From Luminiphilus sp. (GTDB lineage: Bacteria; Pseudomonadota; Gammaproteobacteria; Pseudomonadales; Halieaceae), in assembly GCA_024638905.1 (NCBI GenBank), contig JAHEJH010000090.1, positions 1 to 6,003 on the forward strand: 6,003 bases of DNA. The letters are read 5' to 3'. This document shows positions 1 to 4,440 of this stretch, piece after piece. The position numbers and the translations under genes are program-made. Position 1 is the first letter of the stretch. Each line of letters opens with the position of its first letter. The notes under the pieces are model-generated. The model was not told the origin of the DNA and did no database searches. It was given only the letters and a program-made list of their open reading frames with translations.

Positions 1-1
1 C

Positions 2-856
2 AGCGATCTGTGGGCGTGGTGGCTGGTGCTTTCGACCTGGGCGCTGACGATGGGGTTGCTGCTACTTGCGGGCGCTTTCCCACACCCTGTAACGATCTTA
101 CTGGTCTGGGTACTGTTGGCGGGGCGCCAGCTGGGTTTGTCGGTACTCATGCACGAGGCCGGTCACAACACCCTGTTCGCCAGCCGCGTCTTGAATCAGT
201 GGGTGGGGCAGTGGCTGTGTGCGCTACCAACGCTCAATGATCTGACTGCCTATGCCACCGGGCATCTCGATCACCACCGGCTGGCCGGGACGCCCGATGA
301 CCCCGATCTCCCCAATTACCGGGCGTACCCTGTCGATGGCATAAGCTTTCGGCGTAAGGTGCTGCGGGATCTGACGGGACAGACCGGATTCAAATTGATC
401 GCCGGCATTCTGCGCGGCGGTTTGGTCCACTTTGGCGGCCGCAGCTCGGATGGCAAATCCTTGTTGCTCAAGCAGATGGGCGTGCAGACGGCGCTGGCCG
501 CCATCTTGATGTTGCTGGGCATTGGCTGGACCTGGTGGCTCTGGTTTGGGAGCCTGATGACGTCTTACATGCTGGTGGCGCGACTCAGGCAGATAGCAGA
601 ACACGCCGCAGTGCCCGATGCAGACAATCCCGATCCCCGTTTCAATACCCGGACGGTTGAAGCGCCGGTGTGGCAGCGCTTTCTCATGGCTCCGCACTTT
701 GTGAACTACCACCTCGAGCATCACCTGCTCCCCGGTGTGCCCTGTTACCGCTTACCCGGGTTCCGCGTATTGCTGAGGGAAAAAGGTCTGCTCGACGAGG
801 TACCGAAATTCAACGGCTACCAACAGGTATTGCGCCATACGGTGCAGTGGGGGTGA
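2..856 (+). CDS. Membrane fatty-acid desaturase family protein (5'-truncated by window)
   Basis: This is a di-iron membrane desaturase or hydroxylase (FA_desaturase superfamily, PF00487), expected in the inner membrane, where it would oxidise an acyl chain or a similar lipid. The three histidine boxes are all visible: HEAGH at 152-166, HLDHH at 263-277 and HLEHH at 710-724, the last within NYHLEHHLLPG, followed by a proline-rich tail typical of the family. Hydrophobic stretches flank box 1 and lie at about 480-580. The reading frame is open from base 2 with no stop, so the GTG at 26 is probably internal and the N-terminus lies outside the window. About 284 residues are visible, against a usual 330-380. 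The next gene starts inside this stop codon, which suggests an operon. Substrate and regioselectivity cannot be told; carotenoid ketolases and hydroxylases with similar boxes are an alternative. The family call is firm and the substrate unknown. Confidence 0.9.
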   Translation, partial: SDLWAWWLVLSTWALTMGLLLLAGAFPHPVTILLVWVLLAGRQLGLSVLMHEAGHNTLFASRVLNQWVGQWLCALPTLNDLTAYATGHLDHHRLAGTPDDPDLPNYRAYPVDGISFRRKVLRDLTGQTGFKLIAGILRGGLVHFGGRSSDGKSLLLKQMGVQTALAAILMLLGIGWTWWLWFGSLMTSYMLVARLRQIAEHAAVPDADNPDPRFNTRTVEAPVWQRFLMAPHFVNYHLEHHLLPGVPCYRLPGFRVLLREKGLLDEVPKFNGYQQVLRHTVQWG

Positions 857-2295
857 GCCTGTCTCCCGACCAGTGGGTGGAGGCGCAACTCGGCCCCATC
901 GCAGAAGCGCTATCTTCCATCGTTTTTTATACGGTGCCGATTGCAGGCACTGACGTGCCGCTTATTGTGATCTGGACGGCGGTGGCCGGCTTGTTTTTCA
1001 CATTTTACTTGCGGCTAATCAATGTAAGAGCGCTGTGGCTCGCGATTCGCCACGCCCGCGGCGATTTTGCGGATCCTAACGCCCGCGGTGAGATCAGTCA
1101 CTTCAAGGCCGTTGCCACGGCGGTGTCTGGCACCGTCGGCGTGGGCAACATTGGCGGCGTGGCCGTGGCGATCTCCCTCGGTGGCCCGGGTGCGGCGTTT
1201 TGGCTCTTCATCGCTGGGCTTTTGTCGATGTCGACCAAGCTGGTGGAGTGCACGCTGGGCGTTAAGTACCGGCGCTATAACGCCGACGGCTCGGTGTCAG
1301 GTGGCCCGATGTTCTATATGGAGGCCTATTTTCGGGAGCGAGGTTGGCCAGGCATCGGCAAGGGCTTTGGCACCTTCTATGCATTGGCCTTGGTCATTGG
1401 CTGTTTGGGCATTGGCAACATGTTTCAGTCCAATCAGGCCTTTGCCCAGTTCGTAGTGATCACCGGCGGCGAGACCTCTTTTTTTGCTGACCGTGGCTGG
1501 CTGTTCGGGCTCGCGCTGGCGGCGGTCATTGCTGCCGTGATTATTGGCGGCATACGATCCATTGCACAGGTGGCGGCGGTGCTGGTGCCGGTGATGGGGC
1601 TCATCTACGTAATTGCTGCGGTGGTAGTGATCGGCCTCAGCGCAGAACACCTGCCCGCCGCGCTGGCTTTGGTGGTCTCAGAGGCTTTCACGGGACAGGC
1701 GGCATCGGGTGGCATTCTGGGCGCCATGGTGATCGGCTTTCAGAGGGCGCTTTTTTCCAACGAAGCCGGTATTGGTTCAGCGTCGATTGCGCACTCCGCG
1801 GTCAAGACCGAGCAGCCGGCCTCTGAAGGTATCACGGCGCTATTGGAGCCTTTCATTGACACCGTGATCGTGTGCTCATTGAGCTCGCTGGTGGTCCTGA
1901 CTACAGCTATCCCTCAGGGGCTAATGGGGTCAGGGCTTGCGGGGATTGAGCTCACCTCTGCAGCGTTTGCCTGGCACTTTGCTTGGGCGCCTTATGTGAT
2001 TGCGGTGGCCGCGCTGCTCTTCGCTTTCTCGAGTGCATTGGCCTGGTCTTACTACGGTCTCAAGGGCTGGACCTATCTGTTGGGTGAAGGGAAAGTGAAG
2101 AGCGTCGTCTTCCAGATGATCTTTTGCGCCTTTATCGCGCTGGGCTGCATGCTCGAGCTGCGCGCGGTACTCGACTTCTCAGATGCGATGACCTTTTTAA
2201 TTGCTTTGCCGAACGTGCTCATGCTGTATCTTTTCGCGCCTCTGGTGCGGCGCGAAGTGAACCGCTACCTGGCAGATATCAAGGCTAATCAGTAG
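853..2295 (+). CDS. Alanine/glycine:cation symporter (AGCS family)
   Basis: This is a sodium-coupled importer of small neutral amino acids (AGCS, Na_Ala_symp, PF01235; the AgcS/AlsT/DagA type) in the inner membrane. From the GTG at 853 it is 480 aa, the normal family length, with about ten hydrophobic segments. Family signatures appear in order: GEISHF at residues 79-84, GNIGGVAVAI at 98-107, GGPGAAFW at 110-117, a KLVE...KYR...GGPMFYM block at about 126-156, and FSNEAGIGS at about 301-309. The frame stays open upstream to an ATG at 670, but that would add 61 residues of low-hydrophobicity sequence lying entirely over the desaturase gene, so I reject it. The GTG at 853 shares the sequence GTGA with the desaturase stop (854-856) and has only a weak G-rich upstream stretch, so translation is probably coupled. 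The exact substrate (alanine, glycine or another) is not determined. Confidence 0.94.
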   Translation: MSLSPDQWVEAQLGPIAEALSSIVFYTVPIAGTDVPLIVIWTAVAGLFFTFYLRLINVRALWLAIRHARGDFADPNARGEISHFKAVATAVSGTVGVGNIGGVAVAISLGGPGAAFWLFIAGLLSMSTKLVECTLGVKYRRYNADGSVSGGPMFYMEAYFRERGWPGIGKGFGTFYALALVIGCLGIGNMFQSNQAFAQFVVITGGETSFFADRGWLFGLALAAVIAAVIIGGIRSIAQVAAVLVPVMGLIYVIAAVVVIGLSAEHLPAALALVVSEAFTGQAASGGILGAMVIGFQRALFSNEAGIGSASIAHSAVKTEQPASEGITALLEPFIDTVIVCSLSSLVVLTTAIPQGLMGSGLAGIELTSAAFAWHFAWAPYVIAVAALLFAFSSALAWSYYGLKGWTYLLGEGKVKSVVFQMIFCAFIALGCMLELRAVLDFSDAMTFLIALPNVLMLYLFAPLVRREVNRYLADIKANQ

Positions 2296-3110
2296 GGCTG
2301 ATCGCCCTCACTCACCACGCGGTGCAGGCGCCGCGTTGCAGGAAAGAAATCATTCACGGGCTTGTGCTGGGTGCTGCGGTTATCCCAGAGCACCATGCTG
2401 TTCGGTTGCCAGTTAAAGCGGCAGGTGAACTCCGGCAGGCTGGCGTGGCGCCACAGAAACTGCAGGACCTCAGCCGACTCCAGTGGCGGTAGACCTTCAA
2501 TGTGAGTGGTGAACAGGGTGTTCACGAACAGCACCTTTTTGCCGGTTTCGGGGTGTGTCTGTACCACCGGGTGACGCACCGGCGGGTTGGCGGCCACGGC
2601 GTCCGCCAGACGCTCCCGGCCCCCGGGCTCGGCGAGGCTTTCTTTAAAGCCGTGGCTGAAATCGTGGACTGCCACGAGGCCGTCGAGGTAGCGCTGCATC
2701 CCTGAAGACAGGCCGTCGTAGGCCGCCGTCATGCTGGCGAACAGGGTGTCTCCACCCACCTCCGGAATCGTGATGCCGCGGAGCACCGTGACCGAGGGTG
2801 GATGCTGACGAAACGTCATATCCGAGTGCCAGATCTCAATTTTTGAGGGATTCTCCCGGGTGCTCTCCAGAATCATCACCTCAGGCAGACCCTCTACGGT
2901 GTTGTAGGCAGGGTGTGTTTGTAGCGGCCCGAAAATCTCGGCCAGTGCTTTTTGTGCGACGGGTTCTATGACCTGATCGCGAAGAAACAGCACCTCGTGC
3001 TCATTCAGCAGGGCGCGCAAGGTACTGGCGAGTTCAGCGTCAATACCGTCGCCCAAATTGACGGCCTGTAACTCGGCACCCAGCGCTCCTGCTACACGCT
3101 TCACCACCAT
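2289..3110 (-). CDS. TauD/TfdA-family Fe(II)/2-oxoglutarate-dependent dioxygenase
   Basis: This 273-aa cytoplasmic enzyme (PF02668; E. coli TauD is 283 aa) is expected to couple 2-oxoglutarate decarboxylation to hydroxylation of a small, probably anionic substrate such as a sulfonate. The facial triad is intact: H95 and D97 in WHSDMTF, and H249 in STQHKP. R260, 11 residues after H249, matches the 2-oxoglutarate-binding arginine, and T122 in GGDTLF matches the TauD threonine that contacts the co-substrate. H66, Y69 and R264 sit where TauD has its taurine-contacting His, Tyr and Arg, whereas TauD's Asn appears to be Ile here (I91). The ATG at 3110 is supported by AGGAGA 7 nt upstream and by an N-terminus of normal length. 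The gene is convergent with the symporter and divergent from the C39 unit. No regulator or sulfonate transporter is nearby. The family call is firm; taurine as substrate is only one possibility. Confidence 0.92.
   Translation of the reverse strand: MVVKRVAGALGAELQAVNLGDGIDAELASTLRALLNEHEVLFLRDQVIEPVAQKALAEIFGPLQTHPAYNTVEGLPEVMILESTRENPSKIEIWHSDMTFRQHPPSVTVLRGITIPEVGGDTLFASMTAAYDGLSSGMQRYLDGLVAVHDFSHGFKESLAEPGGRERLADAVAANPPVRHPVVQTHPETGKKVLFVNTLFTTHIEGLPPLESAEVLQFLWRHASLPEFTCRFNWQPNSMVLWDNRSTQHKPVNDFFPATRRLHRVVSEGDQPY
2294..2308. terminator. Possible weak bidirectional hairpin at convergent gene ends
   Basis: AGGGC-TGATC-GCCCT forms a perfect 5-bp GC-rich stem with a 5-nt loop at the junction of the convergent symporter and dioxygenase genes. 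An overlapping alternative, ATCAG/CTGAT at 2288-2302, excludes it. Neither side has a T-tract, so this is not a convincing intrinsic terminator, but it is the only hairpin at this tail-to-tail junction. Confidence 0.25.
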
Positions 3111-3117
3111 TGCATTC

Positions 3118-3123
3118 TCTCCT
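3118..3123 (-). promoter_or_regulatory. Ribosome binding site of the TauD-family gene
   Basis: On the minus strand AGGAGA lies 7 nt before the ATG at 3110-3108. It decides the start: another ATG at 3115-3113 (minus strand) is out of frame and meets a stop within four codons, so it cannot be the gene start. Confidence 0.8.
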
Positions 3124-3222
3124 GTCCTTCAGCGACCTCATCGGGGCGTGGAGGGATTGTGCTTGCCCATGACGTGGTGGGGCAATAGTCCAATAGGCAA
3201 AGTAAGCACTGAGCCGGTCATG

Positions 3223-3238
3223 GCGGTATTTCTACCGC
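3223..3238. repeat. Inverted repeat with 6-bp arms and 4-nt loop
   Basis: GCGGTA-TTTC-TACCGC is a perfect 6-bp inverted repeat in the divergent intergenic region, about 60 bp upstream of the start of the 100-aa protein gene. It could be an operator or an RNA hairpin. It is too far from either gene end to be a terminator for an annotated gene. By itself it could be chance. Confidence 0.35.
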
Positions 3239-3249
3239 GATCGGCAGTG

Positions 3250-3267
3250 ACCGAACCTCAATTCGGT
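3250..3267. promoter_or_regulatory. Possible operator: inverted repeat abutting a candidate -10
   Basis: ACCGAA-CCTCAA-TTCGGT is a perfect 6-bp inverted repeat with a 6-nt spacer. Its right arm shares base 3267 with the candidate -10 hexamer of the C39 unit. A dyad in the -35 to -10 interval is where a repressor commonly binds. The assignment is inference from position and symmetry only. Confidence 0.35.
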
Positions 3268-3272
3268 ATGAT
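3267..3272 (+). promoter_or_regulatory. Candidate -10 element for the C39 peptidase unit
   Basis: TATGAT matches the sigma70 -10 consensus TATAAT at five of six positions. A start site around 3279-3280 would leave a leader of about 17 nt that still contains the AGGAG ribosome binding site. No good -35 hexamer lies 16-18 bp upstream, so the promoter would be weak or activator-dependent. Confidence 0.35.
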
Positions 3273-3283
3273 CTTGAATAGCT

Positions 3284-3288
3284 AGGAG
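3284..3288 (+). promoter_or_regulatory. Ribosome binding site of the 100-aa protein gene
   Basis: AGGAG ends 8 nt before the ATG at 3297. This is strong support that the small ORF is translated. Confidence 0.8.
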
Positions 3289-3296
3289 CCAGCAAC

Positions 3297-3599
3297 ATGA
3301 GAAAATGGATTTTCGTACTAGGCCTGTGTGGTGCCGTGTCTGCACCGTTCACTCAGGCTGCTTCCCCACTCAGCGTCCCGCCCCTGAGTTTAGAGACCGC
3401 TACGGTGCGGGTGGCGCCATCACCCCTTCCCGATGAGCAGTCACACGCATTGTCGTTCCTTGAGGCATCGCAACTGCGCGGCAGAGTGCTGCCGTTTATC
3501 GTGGGTGTGGCCACGCTTGATCTGGCCCTGGCGGGCTTTTACTGGGGGGTCTATGTGCCGCATTACGCGGAACCCCGCCCCGCCTACAAACTGCCTTAA
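3297..3599 (+). CDS. Small exported/membrane protein, 100 aa, unknown function
   Basis: I do not recognise the family. The N-terminus is a classical Sec signal peptide: R2 and K3, a hydrophobic core at about residues 4-16, and a likely cleavage after TQA (residue 21). There is no lipobox. The mature part begins with a proline- and serine-rich stretch (about 22-48). A hydrophobic, aromatic-rich segment follows at about 64-87, probably one membrane span carrying an acidic residue (D75), and then a short basic, proline-containing tail. No cysteine pair, repeat or double-glycine leader is seen. It is the first gene of a same-strand unit with an 87-aa membrane protein (15-nt gap) and a C39 peptidase, and has a good AGGAG site. 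It may be a partner or anchor of the peptidase, or less likely a substrate. A role cannot be assigned. Coding status is well supported by the ribosome binding site, signal peptide and spacing. Confidence 0.75.
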   Translation: MRKWIFVLGLCGAVSAPFTQAASPLSVPPLSLETATVRVAPSPLPDEQSHALSFLEASQLRGRVLPFIVGVATLDLALAGFYWGVYVPHYAEPRPAYKLP

Positions 3600-3600
3600 T

Positions 3601-3607
3601 GGGAGGG
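3601..3607 (+). promoter_or_regulatory. Ribosome binding site that decides the GTG start at 3615
   Basis: GGGAGGG ends 7 nt before the GTG at 3615, directly after the TAA of the preceding gene. It supports GTG initiation and cotranscription. Confidence 0.65.
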
Positions 3608-3614
3608 CTCAGCA

Positions 3615-3878
3615 GTGTCAGGACTAAAAGGGGATAACCCGGTCGAGCAGCTGCGGGAGAAGCTAGCCCGCGACGCCCGTTGGCGTGTGCGAGAGCGATA
3701 TTTCGCGTTGCGTATTGTCCCGGTGCTGCTCGGTTGGGCGCTGTTGATGGCCGCCGCTACGGTGGCCGCCGGCGGCTTGATCAGCCTGGGTGTGGCGCTC
3801 ACCACCTACTTCAGTGGTGCGGTGCTCCTGGTCGTCTGGCTAGAGCGTCGTGCCCGGCGTTACACGGACGAGCGCTAG
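3615..3878 (+). CDS. Small two-TM inner-membrane protein, 87 aa, unknown function
   Basis: I do not recognise the family. The N-terminal third is charged and probably helical (residues 7-33, rich in Arg, Glu and Lys). Two hydrophobic segments follow at about 34-54 and 58-76, and the tail is strongly basic (ERRARR, then YTDER). Positive charges on both ends suggest a membrane hairpin with both termini in the cytoplasm. A Gly-Gly pair (residues 53-54) sits at the turn between the segments. The gene starts at GTG behind GGGAGGG, 15 nt after the upstream stop, and its last 29 bp overlap the downstream C39 peptidase gene, so the three genes are probably one transcript. It may be a membrane partner or scaffold for the exported peptidase. 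No ATP-binding or pore motif is present. Confidence 0.75.
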   Translation: MSGLKGDNPVEQLREKLARDARWRVRERYFALRIVPVLLGWALLMAAATVAAGGLISLGVALTTYFSGAVLLVVWLERRARRYTDER

Positions 3879-4440
3879 ATCTGATCCACTTCGGTGGGCG
3901 TGGCGGGTCAGTCGCAGTCTGGGCTTCGCCGCCGCGCTCACCGGGGTATCGCTGGGCAGCGATACCGCATGGTCGCAACCGGTGCGCGTTTTCGAGCAGG
4001 AGATTGTGCGGCAATCTGGAGATTATGATTGTGGGCCGGCTGCGCTCGCCACATTAATGGCGGCACACTCGGGTGCTGATTTCGATCTGACGGGGCTCAT
4101 GGCGCGCCTCGGCGTCAGCGTTGCGGAAATAACGCGTATTCGCGGCGAGGGTTTCAGTCTTGAGCAATTAGCCCGGCTGGCGAGAGATGCCGGTGCCCAT
4201 CCGCAGGTGTTCAGGGTCAGTGCCGGGGCGTTGTCGACCCTCAGGTTGCCGGTTCTGGTCTACCTACAGTTACCCACTGGCCCGCATTTCAGTCTGCTGA
4301 CTGGGCTGGCCGGGCATCATGTCGCGCTGGCCGATCCGTCGCAGGGCCGTCTGATCTGGCCCCGCGAGGACTTTCTGGACGCCTGGGCGCCCCGCGGCGA
4401 GGGTTACTTGCTCTCGCTCAGAGAAGGTCCTGCCGGTTGA
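3850..4440 (+). CDS. Stand-alone C39-type cysteine peptidase, FapD-like, predicted periplasmic
   Basis: This is a papain-like peptidase of the C39 (bacteriocin-processing) family, PF03412, without the ABC transporter usually fused to it. Residue numbers assume the GTG at 3850. The expected active-site residues are present: Q55, C61 (in GDYDCGPAALATL), H146 (in GPHFSLLTGL) and D162 (in ADPSQG). Between them an RGEGFSLEQL block and an LPVLVYLQLP strand resemble FapD of the Pseudomonas Fap amyloid system. Residues 15-42 form a signal-like segment: Arg at 15, 19 and 22, a hydrophobic core at 24-36, and possible cleavage after AWS. The domain therefore probably works in the periplasm, whereas transporter-fused C39 domains are cytoplasmic. 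No ATG or better GTG is in frame, so the start rests on GTG 3850, 29 bp inside the upstream gene with no clear ribosome binding site. The substrate is unknown. Family call firm, FapD likeness from memory, export inferred. Confidence 0.88.
   Translation: MPGVTRTSARSDPLRWAWRVSRSLGFAAALTGVSLGSDTAWSQPVRVFEQEIVRQSGDYDCGPAALATLMAAHSGADFDLTGLMARLGVSVAEITRIRGEGFSLEQLARLARDAGAHPQVFRVSAGALSTLRLPVLVYLQLPTGPHFSLLTGLAGHHVALADPSQGRLIWPREDFLDAWAPRGEGYLLSLREGPAG

Noticed and set aside
224..724. 166-aa open frame on the minus strand within the desaturase gene
   Set aside because: It is antisense to all three-histidine-box coding, has no recognisable domain or good ribosome binding site, and is typical of GC-rich shadow frames.
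670..852. N-terminal extension of the symporter reading frame to an ATG at 670
   Set aside because: The extra 61 residues are non-hydrophobic, lie wholly over the third histidine box and tail of the desaturase, and would exceed the family's usual length. The GTG at 853 gives a normal AGCS N-terminus.
3058..3285. 75-aa plus-strand frame spanning the dioxygenase 5' end and the intergenic region
   Set aside because: It has no ribosome binding site, overlaps the conserved N-terminus of the dioxygenase, and reads through the promoter region and inverted repeats of the C39 unit. Not supported as a gene.
3297..3599. 100-aa protein as a lipoprotein or a Fap-type amyloid subunit
   Set aside because: Cys11 is not preceded by an acceptable lipobox and lies within the signal-peptide core. 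The mature part has no imperfect repeats or Gln/Asn-rich segments expected of Fap amyloids.
3615..3878. 87-aa protein as a double-glycine bacteriocin precursor for the adjacent C39 peptidase
   Set aside because: The Gly-Gly is at residues 53-54 after a full hydrophobic span, not after a 15-30-residue amphipathic leader, and the remainder looks like a second membrane span. A membrane hairpin explains it better.
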